64,000 nt of DNA, taken from Salinimicrobium sp. TH3 (GTDB lineage: Bacteria > Bacteroidota > Bacteroidia > Flavobacteriales > Flavobacteriaceae). A program made the translations under genes and the position numbers. The notes under the pieces are model-generated. The model was not told where the DNA came from. It searched no databases and saw only the letters and a program-made list of their open reading frames with translations. This document shows positions 41,363-50,076 of this stretch, in pieces (positions within the stretch are counted from its first letter, which is position 1; each line of letters starts with the position of its first letter). The stretch covers positions 186,001-250,000 of the forward strand of contig NZ_JAPONB010000005.1 of the NCBI RefSeq assembly GCF_026676115.1, given 5' to 3'.

Positions 41363-42595
41363 ATGAGTTTAAGATTTTTCAAAAGTACATTTTTATTCCT
41401 ATTTATTGCCGCTATGGCCTGCGGAAACAACCCGGGAAAACCTTCTCCTGTTCCTGCTGAAGTCAGTAAGGATTCGATAACTGCTGAAGCTGTGCAGGAA
41501 CTAAAACTCGGCGCCGAAAGAACCGCCTTTTTTTTGCCCTTTTTGGAAGGTAAAAAAATCGGTCTGGTGGGCAACCAGACAAGTATCATTCCCACTGAAG
41601 CCAAAAATGTGCATCTCGTAGACACGCTGCTGTCTCTTGGAGTTGATCTTCGGAAAGTCTTCGCTCCGGAACACGGTTTTCGAGGCACAGCCGATGCCGG
41701 CGAGGCAGTTGAAGATGGTAAGGATCCACGCACGGGGCTTCCGGTAATTTCCCTCTACGGAAACAACAAAAAACCTTCTGCACAACAACTTGCAGGTCTT
41801 GATGTTTTGATCTTTGATCTTCAGGATGTGGGGGCCCGATTCTACACATACATCTCGACACTACATTACGTAATGGAAGCAGCTGCCGAAAATAATATTC
41901 AGGTTATTGTTTTTGACCGTCCTAACCCAAACGGGCATTACATCGATGGGCCGGTTCTCGAACCTGAACATAAGAGTTTTGTAGGAATGCACCCTATCCC
42001 GGTGGTACACGGAATGACAATAGGAGAGTATGCGAAAATGATCAATGGGGAAGGCTGGCTAAAAGATGGAATCCAGGCGCCTTTACAGGTGGTCGAAATG
42101 GAAAATTATAACCGGGATGCATCTTATAAGCTGCCGGTCAAACCATCCCCAAACCTGCCAAATACTAAAGCAGTCAACCTTTATCCCAGCCTGTGCTTTT
42201 TTGAAGGAACCAATGTGAATGCGGGACGCGGAACCTCGAAACAATTTCAGGTGTTTGGTTCCCCATTCCTTCCGAAGGAAAAATTTCCTTTTTCCTATGT
42301 TCCGGAATCTAACGAAGGGGCAAAATCTCCAAAGCACATGGGAAAAACCTGCTATGGCAAAGACCTTTCAGAAACCAACCGGCTGGACTCAATTAACCTG
42401 GAATGGCTTATAGAAGCCTACGCACATACCTCTCAAAAAGGGGAGTTTTTCAATTCCTTTTTCACCAAGCTTGCGGGGACCACTACACTTCGCCAACAAA
42501 TTGAGGCCGGTAAAAGTGCAGAAGAGATTCGTGCTATTTGGAAAGCCGGGTTGGAAGAATTTGCAAAGGTCAGGAAGAATTATTTATTGTATTAA
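41363..42595 (+). CDS. DUF1343 lipoprotein (NamZ-like exo-beta-N-acetylmuramidase family)
   Basis: A 410-residue lipoprotein (Cys20 after FIAAMA). The core begins GKKIGLVGNQTSI and continues with FAPEHGFRGTADAGE, GLPVISLYGN, DVLIFDLQDVGARFYTYISTL and VFDRPNPNGHYIDGPVL. These blocks define DUF1343, whose characterised member NamZ removes N-acetylmuramic acid from the non-reducing end of muropeptide or synthetic substrates. Location in the cell envelope fits peptidoglycan recycling. Heptamer repeats follow its stop codon. Confidence 0.9.
   Translation: MSLRFFKSTFLFLFIAAMACGNNPGKPSPVPAEVSKDSITAEAVQELKLGAERTAFFLPFLEGKKIGLVGNQTSIIPTEAKNVHLVDTLLSLGVDLRKVFAPEHGFRGTADAGEAVEDGKDPRTGLPVISLYGNNKKPSAQQLAGLDVLIFDLQDVGARFYTYISTLHYVMEAAAENNIQVIVFDRPNPNGHYIDGPVLEPEHKSFVGMHPIPVVHGMTIGEYAKMINGEGWLKDGIQAPLQVVEMENYNRDASYKLPVKPSPNLPNTKAVNLYPSLCFFEGTNVNAGRGTSKQFQVFGSPFLPKEKFPFSYVPESNEGAKSPKHMGKTCYGKDLSETNRLDSINLEWLIEAYAHTSQKGEFFNSFFTKLAGTTTLRQQIEAGKSAEEIRAIWKAGLEEFAKVRKNYLLY
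41380..41387 (-). promoter_or_regulatory. -7 box for the permease gene inside the DUF1343 gene
   Basis: TACTTTTG on the minus strand, about 26 bases before the permease ATG and inside the signal-peptide codons of the divergent gene. No TTG is seen at -33. Confidence 0.35.
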
Positions 42596-42603
42596 AGAAG
42601 TTA

Positions 42604-42645
42604 CAGGTTTCAGGTTTCAGGTTCCAGGTTCCGGGTTTCAGGTAA
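42604..42645 (+). repeat. Heptamer tandem repeat after the DUF1343 gene
   Basis: Six 7-base units: CAGGTTT, CAGGTTT, CAGGTTC, CAGGTTC, CGGGTTT, CAGGTAA. They start eight bases after the stop codon and end 19 bases before the convergent four-helix-bundle gene. Confidence 0.85.
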
Positions 42646-42664
42646 AATGAACTAAGCTTTTTAT

Positions 42665-43036
42665 TCAGGTTTTCCAGGAGCTTTCGACGTACCTAATGAA
42701 GGAAAGAATTTTTGCTCCTAGCTTTTCGTAATCCTTCTTTAATATCTCATTCCCTGACATTATCCCCGGATACAAAAAATTCAGTTTCTCTAGATGTGAG
42801 ATAGTTTCGTCACTACTTGCGTGAGCGTATACTAGAAATTTCAGAAAATCTGCTTTATATCTTTTTCTTCCGTACCCCTCAACAATGTTAGTTGTAATTG
42901 AATCGGAGGACCTCCGTAACTGACTACCCAACTCGTACATTTCATATTTTGGAAGGCGTAGAGTTAATGGATGAACTTTATAAAAAAGTTGCAGTGCTGA
43001 GGTGTATATTTCCAGATCCCAATAAGAAGTACTCAT
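42665..43036 (-). CDS. Four-helix-bundle protein (23S rRNA intervening-sequence type)
   Basis: A 123-residue protein of the S23/IVS family (TIGR02436 type). WDLEIYTSALQLFYKVHPLTLRLPKYEMYELGSQLRRSSDSITTNIVEGYGR and KADFLKFLVYAHASSDETISHLEKL are the family hallmarks. Relatives are encoded in intervening sequences of 23S rRNA genes, but here the gene is free-standing and not near any rRNA. Its function is unknown; the crystal structure family forms pentamers. The repeats at 42604-42645 lie directly downstream. Confidence 0.9.
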   Translation of the reverse strand: MSTSYWDLEIYTSALQLFYKVHPLTLRLPKYEMYELGSQLRRSSDSITTNIVEGYGRKRYKADFLKFLVYAHASSDETISHLEKLNFLYPGIMSGNEILKKDYEKLGAKILSFIRYVESSWKT

Positions 43037-43121
43037 TGTTTTTTTTCTTTAAGATAAAAAGAAAAGCTTTAAATTCTATGGTATGCTCTAATTCGGATTT
43101 CGCCGTGCAACTTGCAACGCT

Positions 43122-43613
43122 CTATGGTAGTCGCTTTTTCATCTCCTCCACAATATTATATGCTGCGGGACAGATGCCTACATTTTTAATGGTGAGATTG
43201 GAGATCTTGTGGAAGTCTTTTCTGTTTGTATGAGGAAATTCGCTGCAGGCTTTGGGGCGAACGTCGTAAATGAGACAGTAATTATCGGGAGCGAGAAAGG
43301 CGCAGGGCACTTCCTGTAGCACATAATCATTATCTTCATCTATGCGCAGGTATTGATCGATAAACTGCTGGGGTTTTAAACGCAGATGCCTGGAAATACG
43401 TTCTATGTCCTTGTTGGTAAAAAGAGGGCCTGTAGTTTTGCAACAATTGGCACAATTAAGACAGTCGGTACGGCGGAATTCCTCCTCGTGCAGCTCCTGC
43501 ATTTGAAGATCTAAATGCTTTGGTGGCTTCTTTTTAAGCTGGGAGAAAAACTTCTTATTCTCCTTATGTTTATCTTTGGCCCTTTGCGGGAGCCCATTTA
43601 ACTCATCCTGCAT
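43122..43613 (-). CDS. YkgJ family cysteine cluster protein
   Basis: A 163-residue protein with the YkgJ metal-cluster pattern: RTDCLNCANCCKTTGPLFTNKDIERISRHL (Cys near 57-64), CAFLAPDNYCLIYDVRPKACSEFPH (Cys near 103-122) and a last Cys near residue 147. The family probably binds zinc or an iron-sulfur cluster; activity is not established. Its promoter has both -33 and -7 elements and ends four bases before the ATG, so the mRNA appears leaderless. It is divergent from the methyltransferase gene. Confidence 0.9.
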   Translation of the reverse strand: MQDELNGLPQRAKDKHKENKKFFSQLKKKPPKHLDLQMQELHEEEFRRTDCLNCANCCKTTGPLFTNKDIERISRHLRLKPQQFIDQYLRIDEDNDYVLQEVPCAFLAPDNYCLIYDVRPKACSEFPHTNRKDFHKISNLTIKNVGICPAAYNIVEEMKKRLP

Positions 43614-43617
43614 GCTG

Positions 43618-43647
43618 CAAAGATAAACAGAACCAACACGTGAACAA
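43618..43647 (-). promoter_or_regulatory. Promoter of the YkgJ gene, probably leaderless
   Basis: On the minus strand TTG (43647-43645), 19 bases, TATCTTTG (43625-43618), then CAGC and ATG. Because transcription starts a few bases after the -7 box, the start codon would be at the 5' end of the mRNA. The -33 element lies inside the first codons of the divergent methyltransferase gene. Confidence 0.7.
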
Positions 43648-44371
43648 GTTAAAAAACGATCCCGATATTTTTGGAAAAGCTATAACTGCATTCTTTGAAA
43701 CCGGTGACGAAGAGGATATAATAGTCCACTCGCCCGACTTTGATAATGATGTGATCCCCGTGCCTTACCTCTTTAGAGGTTATAAGGAAATGCCAAAGCT
43801 GGAACAAAAAGCTTTACAACTGTGCCGCGGAAAAGTGCTTGATGTGGGTTGCGGCGCCGGAAGCCACTCTCTTTACCTGCAGGAGGAACGAAAGCTTCAG
43901 GTTACTGCCATAGACACTTCGGCCGGAGCTATAGATATTTGTCAAAAACGTGGTATCTCAGATGCACGAAACATTGCCTTTGAAAAACTTTCCGAAGAAA
44001 AATTTGACACTATCCTGCTGCTCATGAACGGCACGGGAATCGTAGGAAAAATGAAATTCCTTGACAACTTTTTTAAGCAACTCAAAAATTTGCTGGCCAA
44101 AGATGGACAGGTGATCATTGACTCATCAGATCTTATTTATCTTTTTGATGCCGATGAAGATGGAGGTGTTTGGGTTGACTCTTCAAAAGGTTATTACGGG
44201 GAACTTACTTACAGTTTAAGTTATAAAAGTGAAACTTCAGCAAGATTCGACTGGTTGTACCTTGATTTTGATTCATTATCTTTAGCAGCATCAAAGAATG
44301 GATTTGATTGTGCAAAAATCTATGAAGGAGAACATTACGACTACCTGGCAAGGCTAACAATAAAAAAATAA
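43640..44371 (+). CDS. Class I SAM-dependent methyltransferase
   Basis: A 243-residue Rossmann-fold methyltransferase. The SAM-binding glycine loop VLDVGCGAGSHSL (about residues 66-78), the acidic residue in VTAIDTSAGAID, and NGTGIVGK (post-II region) are present. The substrate is not predictable. The start is a GTG at 43640 (no ATG is nearby), 26 bases from the divergent YkgJ start. The stop is followed after one base by the ATG of the lipoprotein gene, so these two genes are co-transcribed. Confidence 0.85.
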   Translation: MNKLKNDPDIFGKAITAFFETGDEEDIIVHSPDFDNDVIPVPYLFRGYKEMPKLEQKALQLCRGKVLDVGCGAGSHSLYLQEERKLQVTAIDTSAGAIDICQKRGISDARNIAFEKLSEEKFDTILLLMNGTGIVGKMKFLDNFFKQLKNLLAKDGQVIIDSSDLIYLFDADEDGGVWVDSSKGYYGELTYSLSYKSETSARFDWLYLDFDSLSLAASKNGFDCAKIYEGEHYDYLARLTIKK

Positions 44372-44372
44372 A

Positions 44373-45137
44373 ATGAGGGGGAAATATTTTTTTAGCTGGA
44401 TCTTTTTTTTGCTTTTTTTAACCGGATGTAGCCCTGATGATCCTGCAAAGGCACCTTCTGCGCATAGAAATGACCTCGTTTTAGGAGCTTCGGCAAGAGA
44501 TTATCTAAGCGATGAATTATTTACTTCAATGGAGCTGGAAGTAGTCTACGTGACAGGACACGAACCTGCAGAAGAAGCTTTACAAAGCCTCTCCACATTT
44601 CTCAACAAGTACATTAATAAACCGGACGGAATCTCCATTAAGAAGAGGGCCATTGCCAGTCCCCAGGATGATACGTACTCTATTGAAGAGATCAAAAGTG
44701 TAGAGAAAAAAAACCGGACAGCTTTTTCAAAGGATAAGAAACTTGCAACTTTTATCTTTTTTGCCAATAATAAAAGTGAAGATAGCGAAAACCGCCACAG
44801 AATCCTGGGTAAAGCATATATGAATACCTCCATGGTGGTTTTTGAAAATGAAATTGATGAAATGGCAGGTACCATCTCAAGGAGTGAAGTACAAACTGTA
44901 ACGCTGCACCATGAATTTGGTCACCTCTTCGGGCTGGTAGATAATGGATCCCCTGCTCAAAGTGCACACGAAGACACAAATAAAGAATACCGGGCCCATT
45001 GTAATGTAGATGGATGTCTAATGGCTGCTGCTATAGACATTAGCTCCTCTCCCCTTAGCTTTTTTGAAAATGGGCAAAAGGTCATTGATTTCGATGAAAA
45101 GTGTAAGCTGGACCTCAAGGCCAATGGAGGAAAGTAA
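44373..45137 (+). CDS. Lipoprotein zinc metallopeptidase (HExxHxxGxxD)
   Basis: A 254-residue lipoprotein (lipobox ending at Cys19, LFLTGCSPDD). The zinc-binding motif HHEFGHLFGLVD (His180, Glu181, His184, Asp190) gives HExxHxxGxxD, as in metzincin-type peptidases with Asp as third ligand. Residues before it (for example FVFFANNKSEDSENRHRILGKAYMNTS) fit the strand above the active site. No Met-turn is certain. It starts one base after the methyltransferase stop. Probably a periplasmic or surface protease. Confidence 0.85.
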   Translation: MRGKYFFSWIFFLLFLTGCSPDDPAKAPSAHRNDLVLGASARDYLSDELFTSMELEVVYVTGHEPAEEALQSLSTFLNKYINKPDGISIKKRAIASPQDDTYSIEEIKSVEKKNRTAFSKDKKLATFIFFANNKSEDSENRHRILGKAYMNTSMVVFENEIDEMAGTISRSEVQTVTLHHEFGHLFGLVDNGSPAQSAHEDTNKEYRAHCNVDGCLMAAAIDISSSPLSFFENGQKVIDFDEKCKLDLKANGGK

Positions 45138-45152
45138 GCCCCTGGCTTACTA

Positions 45153-45180
45153 TTCAAAATTCAAAATCAAGGTTCAAAAT
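45153..45180 (+). repeat. TTCAAAA repeat after the metallopeptidase gene
   Basis: Two perfect TTCAAAA units are followed by TCAAGGT and TCAAAAT; the array begins 15 bases after the stop codon and keeps a 7-base period. Confidence 0.55.
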
Positions 45181-45276
45181 TTGTTAGTTTCTAATCGAAC
45201 ATGAAAAATAAAATCCTTCAAAGATATTTTTTAAAGGGTTTTCAGATTCTGAATTCGTACGTCTAAACCCGTACTT

Positions 45277-46908
45277 CTAATAAACTTTCTTACCACCCAA
45301 ATAGGTAGCGCTGGCTTTCATGTCTGGAATTTGTTCTTCGGAAACCTTCATGATATCCCTGTCTAAAATGACAAAATCTGCAAACTTTCCTGGCTCTATT
45401 GATCCTTTTTCATCTTCCTCAAAATTGCTGTAAGCGGCCCATATTGTCATTCCGCGCAAAGCTTCTTCCCTGGTGAGGGCCTGTTCGGGCATATAGCCGC
45501 CTTCCGGATAATTTTTAGTGTCTTTACGTGCTACCGCGGCGTAAAATGTAAGGAAGGGACTCACCTGCTCCACAGGAAAATCTGTTCCAAGGGCGATGAT
45601 CCCCGCTTCATCCAGTAACTTTTTGTATGCATAGGCTCCTTTCTCCCTCTCCGGCCCCAGCCTTTCCTGTGCCCAATACATGTCACTGGTGGCATGTGTT
45701 GGCTGCACTGAAGGAATAATATTTTTACTGAAGTATTTAAAATCTTCGGGAGCTATGACCTGTGAATGCTCCACTTTCCAGCGTCTATCTCCCGCATCTG
45801 CAAGAAGGGAATCATAAGTCTTCAACACAACAACATTAGCCGAATCCCCGATTGCGTGAGTATTCATTTGATATTCTGAACCGGCAATGCGCGCCGCAGT
45901 TGCTTTAAAGTCGGCTACCGAAGATAGTAAGGCTCCAAAATGATTGTGCTTATCTGAATAAGGCTGTTTAAGAGCGGCTCCTCTTGACCCCAAAGCCCCA
46001 TCTGCATAGAATTTCACAGCACGTACATTAAGTTTATCTGTCTTAAAAGGTTTCCTGTCAAGGAAATAATCCAGATTCTCCTTTGTGTTACTAATCATTG
46101 CATAAATCCTTACATCCAACTCTCCTGTTTGCTGCAAACTGTCAATGAGTTCTATTGTAGAACGATCTAAACCTGCATCATTAACTGTTGTTAAACCATA
46201 CTGAAAAACCTCTTTTTGAGCATCCAGCAAAGCAAAAGTCTGATCTTCTAAACTTGTTTGAGGAACAGCGTTCTCCACCAGTGCCATTGGATTATCAATG
46301 AGGATCCCGGTTAATTCTCCATTCTTCTTTTCAATTTCTCCACCTTCAGCAGGAGTATTTAGGGTAATACCGGCAGCATCCAGCGCCGCCTGATTCGCCA
46401 ATAAAGCATGCCCGTCAATGCGGGTTATGGCTACAGGAGTATCGGGGAACAATACATCAAGAGTGTCCTTCACGGGAAATTCCTTTACTTCCCAATCGTT
46501 CTGATCCCATCCCCGACCAACGATAAAATCGGAATTCTTTTCCTTTTGAAATTCAGTGATACGAGCGACCACTTCTTCAAAACTCTTGGTGCCGGTAAGG
46601 TTAACCGTTTGCATGGTAGACCCAAGACCGTAGAAGTGAGCATGGGCATCAATTAAACCGGGGAGAATTGTTTTTCCCTGGGCATCGAAGACTTCGGCGG
46701 CATTGTATTTCTCCTGCAGATCTTTCGAAGAACCAACAGCGAGGAACTTTCCGTCTTTCACTACAAAGGCTTCCGCAGTAGAAAATTCATCATCCACGGT
46801 ATACACATTGGCGTTAATTACAAGAAGATCGGCTTCTTCTTTATTAATGTCATTGCAGCCAAAGAAAATTCCGAAGCTAAGAATGGAAAAAAATATTTTC
46901 TTGATCAT
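45277..46908 (-). CDS. Amidohydrolase family lipoprotein (YtcJ-like)
   Basis: A 543-residue exported metal-dependent hydrolase. Signal peptide with lipobox (FFGCNDIN, Cys18), then the beta-sandwich start (VINANVYTVDDEFSTAEAFVVKDGKFLAVG) and the TIM barrel with metal ligands in DAHAHFYGLG, VEHSQVIAPEDF, and the Asp of LGTDFPVE. The C-terminal GSIEPGKFADFVILDRDIMKV closes the family pattern. It is likely periplasmic and acts on N-acyl or amide compounds; substrate unknown. Confidence 0.9.
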   Translation of the reverse strand: MIKKIFFSILSFGIFFGCNDINKEEADLLVINANVYTVDDEFSTAEAFVVKDGKFLAVGSSKDLQEKYNAAEVFDAQGKTILPGLIDAHAHFYGLGSTMQTVNLTGTKSFEEVVARITEFQKEKNSDFIVGRGWDQNDWEVKEFPVKDTLDVLFPDTPVAITRIDGHALLANQAALDAAGITLNTPAEGGEIEKKNGELTGILIDNPMALVENAVPQTSLEDQTFALLDAQKEVFQYGLTTVNDAGLDRSTIELIDSLQQTGELDVRIYAMISNTKENLDYFLDRKPFKTDKLNVRAVKFYADGALGSRGAALKQPYSDKHNHFGALLSSVADFKATAARIAGSEYQMNTHAIGDSANVVVLKTYDSLLADAGDRRWKVEHSQVIAPEDFKYFSKNIIPSVQPTHATSDMYWAQERLGPEREKGAYAYKKLLDEAGIIALGTDFPVEQVSPFLTFYAAVARKDTKNYPEGGYMPEQALTREEALRGMTIWAAYSNFEEDEKGSIEPGKFADFVILDRDIMKVSEEQIPDMKASATYLGGKKVY

Positions 46909-46930
46909 TGTTTAGAGATTTAGGGTAAAA

Positions 46931-46961
46931 ATAGAAAATGCGCTCCAAACCGGAGCGCATT
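46931..46961 (-). terminator. Hairpin between amidohydrolase and PiT-like genes
   Basis: A 10-base-pair stem AATGCGCTCC / GGAGCGCATT with an AAACC loop, followed on the minus strand by TTCTATTTTT. It lies 24 bases after the stop of the PiT-like gene and would isolate the amidohydrolase gene from it. Confidence 0.7.
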
Positions 46962-46984
46962 TATATCATTTTGAGCAATGGAGA

Positions 46985-48118
46985 TTAAATCCAGCCTACA
47001 ATTGCTTCCCAAATGGCTTCACGAATATCGGGGTTGGCACCGGCTGCAAGAGCAATGGAAATGAATAACCCGATCATGGCATAGGAGAAATCTTTAAATA
47101 TCATTCTGCCTGCTTTTTTACGGTGCTTTTTACCTTTTTTGGTACGTGCAAGACTCACTGCAATTTCCCTTCCTCCAATAACTCCCAGGAATACCCAGGT
47201 GGTACTCATTGGAACTGTACTAATAAAAAGTTTATAGATCAACAGGATCACATAAGTTGCATCAATTAAAGTTGCTGCCCTTATGTCTGAAATCCTCGCC
47301 TTTTCACTCACCACTTGCTGTATCTTATCTCCCCTTAGGTAGAACAGGAGACCAAGACCTACAAAAATAGTGACGGAAAAAATTATAAACTGCATGAAGT
47401 CAAGCTGTCGTGGAAGGAATACCGCTATGTTCGCACCATCCTGCATCACCCATACACCCCATAATGTACCACTCACAAGCCACTGAACAATATTCCAGCT
47501 TTTGTTGAATTTACGGCTCTTGAAGTACTTTTTAATGGTGTTATAGGATAAGTACCAAACCAAGAATGACAGCACAAAAGCCATGATATACCCCGTCCAG
47601 GACTTCCATACTACAGAGGTAATCCCCGAGGTATCTGCACTAAAGACACTTAATATAAGAAAGGTAGTAGATACCGGCATCCTTAACCTTGTAAGTATTA
47701 AAAGTACAAGGGGTGCAATGATCTGGAAAAAGCTAAAATTCTCGGGATGAGGATATTTTGTCGTTCCATCTGGGTTCAATAGTCTTTGGTAGGTGACATC
47801 TCCATCAAAAACTATCCAGCTATAGGTAACTACGGCCAGAAAAATAATCCCAATAAATAGCCACATCGTCCACCACTTGCGGCTCTTATTACTTTCGATA
47901 AAGGTTCCCAGCGACTGTATACTGTCATTAGCCACAGTTGCATAAGCGGCGAAAAAGAATCCAAGCCACATCCCGGCCTGTCCATAACCTGTAAGAATTC
48001 CTGCCAGAACGAGTCCCACAATTACTATGGCAAGGAATGTTTTTTCCTGAACCATGAAATCGAGCACGTTCAAATACGGCCGGTTCCTTTTAATCCTGTT
48101 AAATTTAGCTTTTGCCAT
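46985..48118 (-). CDS. PiT-like (inorganic phosphate transporter family) permease
   Basis: A 377-residue protein with about ten membrane helices and two homologous halves. Each half carries PiT-like marks: ANDSIQSLGTF (about 62-72) and DGANIAVFLPR (about 224-234) in the Asn-Asp/Gly-Ala-Asn positions, and RMPVSTTFLILS and TVPMSTTWVFLG in the Pro-x-Ser-Thr-Thr position. These suggest phosphate or anion transport with a cation, but the family is poorly described in Bacteroidota. A TATTTTTG -7-like box lies at 48190-48197. Confidence 0.65.
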   Translation of the reverse strand: MAKAKFNRIKRNRPYLNVLDFMVQEKTFLAIVIVGLVLAGILTGYGQAGMWLGFFFAAYATVANDSIQSLGTFIESNKSRKWWTMWLFIGIIFLAVVTYSWIVFDGDVTYQRLLNPDGTTKYPHPENFSFFQIIAPLVLLILTRLRMPVSTTFLILSVFSADTSGITSVVWKSWTGYIMAFVLSFLVWYLSYNTIKKYFKSRKFNKSWNIVQWLVSGTLWGVWVMQDGANIAVFLPRQLDFMQFIIFSVTIFVGLGLLFYLRGDKIQQVVSEKARISDIRAATLIDATYVILLIYKLFISTVPMSTTWVFLGVIGGREIAVSLARTKKGKKHRKKAGRMIFKDFSYAMIGLFISIALAAGANPDIREAIWEAIVGWI

Positions 48119-48283
48119 TTCCTAATTATAGGTTTTCAAAAATTTCTTAAAAATGCGAATATAACTTCTTTTATCCCTTTTTGGGGCTGCAAAAATATAT
48201 ACTTGCATATATCCACTGTTTAATTCCTATGTTATCTAATTGTTAAGAATTCTTTAAATCCAATATTCCTGGAAGTTGAGCAT

Positions 48284-48312
48284 AAAAAAAGCCGGTAAAA
48301 ACCGGCTTTTTC
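48284..48312 (-). terminator. Terminator of the barrel-TPR operon
   Basis: Stem AAAAGCCGGT / ACCGGCTTTT with an AAAA loop, T run on the minus strand, 15 bases after the stop of the outer-membrane protein gene. Confidence 0.85.
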
Positions 48313-48326
48313 GCACTTCATTAATT

Positions 48327-50057
48327 TTATCTTCCGAAGTCAAACTTGTAGGTAGCTCCTGCCAGCACCTGCAGCCCTAAAACGGGATAATCTGCCCACT
48401 TCTCGTAATTATCCCCCAAAAGGTTATGACCACGGGCAAATATGGAAAGCCTGTTATTAAATCTATATCCAAGATTTGCATTAAGATCAACATAAGAATC
48501 CAGGGTGACACTTTCTTCTACAACAGGAGTTCCCGAAGTAAAATCAAACGTACCGTAATCTTCCCGCTCACCAACTATAAAAATATTGCCCCCTGCAAAC
48601 CATTTTTCTGTGATTTGATAATCGGCTAATAAATTCGCTTTGAAGTCTGGCAGGTTCCAGGCCTCATCCTGCTCATCGGTATCATACACAAAGTATTCAG
48701 CATTGATACGCAGGTTAAGTTTGCGATTTACATCGAAGTTGAGTTCCCCAAATGCCGAAATAGTACTCACCTTGTCATAAACAACTGCAAATGAATTCCC
48801 GAAAGCATAAGGTGGCCTGCTCAGGGCTTCAGAAGGATCGGAAGGCGTGGACACAAAGAGTGGCCTAAAATCTTCGGCCATATATTTTAAACGGGTATTA
48901 TAACCTATACTGCTGGTTAATTTTCCTTTTGCACCTACGTAAGCTTTATATTGTTGATCTGTAGATGCTATTCCTACTCCCGGAGTAAGAAAAGGGTTCT
49001 CGTTCGTAAATTCATAATAAGAATTCTGTCGCAGTTCTCCTTCAAGACCGGCGTAAGCAATAAAATAATCTCCGGCAGCGCGATAGCTTGCAGTGACCTG
49101 CGGGTAAACATATATCCCGCTGTCACTGTTCTCTGAATCATAGCTGTAATAGATCGCAGCACCCAAATTAAGAGTAAGATCGTCTCTAAGCACAACTAGA
49201 CTCGAGGCCAGTCCAATATTCATATAACTGTAATTAATTTCCTCAGAATCGCCGATAGCTAGAGAAGAACTACCATTTAAATAGTCTAAAATCACATTGG
49301 TATGAAACAATTCGCCACCAATAGGAATTTCAAGCGTTGGTTTAAATGTAAGACGGTGTTCGTTAGATTCAAAGTCATCACCAAAATATCGGTATTTGAC
49401 TTCTGCCCTGTCAAAAAAGGCCTTTTCCCAGTTAATTTCCCCACCAGCATATACACTGTAGTAATTATGCTGGGGATCGATATCATCGATAATGTTATTA
49501 CTTACCTCATCCACGCGTACTCCATACCAGTTAAATAGTCGGTGCTCTACCCCAAATTCGGTGTTCCAGATGAGATTTCGGTTTCTTGAAGAGTAATTAA
49601 GATTGAGTTCTGTATCGTAATAATTATCCTCCAGTTCCACACCGTCAATCCCACCTTGAGCCGAATTATGAGTGAGGAAAATTCCGAAGTTATCGGTCCT
49701 GGTGACTTCAATATTGCTGTAGAACTCGGCTAAAGCACTGGTGTAGGTACCAAAACCAAGGGTGATGTAATTATCATACAGCTTTGGCGGACGCTGGCGC
49801 TCCACGGTTGTAGCCCTTCCTTTGGCAGGGGCAAAAGTGGAGGCAACCGGAACAGAAAATATGCTGTATTGTACAGGTCTTTTTTCAAGGTTCACTGAAT
49901 CTGATATTTTTGGAGTCTCCCTTATTTTGGAGGCATCACTAACAGTAGGGGTATATGGTTTCACCACTTCTACCGTTTCGCTCCCAAGGTCCTGGGCATA
50001 TGTGAAGCCGGTAAAAAATAAGAACATGATAACTACACTTAACGAGTTGATTTTCAT
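48327..50057 (-). CDS. TonB-receptor-like outer membrane beta-barrel protein
   Basis: A 576-residue protein with signal peptide (cleavage near residue 21, TYAQ). The short N-terminal region is Pro-rich (EVVKPYTPTVSDASKIRETPKIS) and there is no plug domain with TonB box typical of full receptors. The rest alternates aromatic/hydrophobic strands; the C-terminal end (FARGHNLLGDNYEKWADYPVLGLQVLAGATYKFDF) is that of the barrel of TonB receptors. It is downstream of the TPR gene (19-base gap), so the two form an operon, possibly an envelope-bound complex. Confidence 0.8.
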   Translation of the reverse strand: MKINSLSVVIMFLFFTGFTYAQDLGSETVEVVKPYTPTVSDASKIRETPKISDSVNLEKRPVQYSIFSVPVASTFAPAKGRATTVERQRPPKLYDNYITLGFGTYTSALAEFYSNIEVTRTDNFGIFLTHNSAQGGIDGVELEDNYYDTELNLNYSSRNRNLIWNTEFGVEHRLFNWYGVRVDEVSNNIIDDIDPQHNYYSVYAGGEINWEKAFFDRAEVKYRYFGDDFESNEHRLTFKPTLEIPIGGELFHTNVILDYLNGSSSLAIGDSEEINYSYMNIGLASSLVVLRDDLTLNLGAAIYYSYDSENSDSGIYVYPQVTASYRAAGDYFIAYAGLEGELRQNSYYEFTNENPFLTPGVGIASTDQQYKAYVGAKGKLTSSIGYNTRLKYMAEDFRPLFVSTPSDPSEALSRPPYAFGNSFAVVYDKVSTISAFGELNFDVNRKLNLRINAEYFVYDTDEQDEAWNLPDFKANLLADYQITEKWFAGGNIFIVGEREDYGTFDFTSGTPVVEESVTLDSYVDLNANLGYRFNNRLSIFARGHNLLGDNYEKWADYPVLGLQVLAGATYKFDFGR

Positions 50058-50076
50058 GGGAAGGCTTTTATGTATT

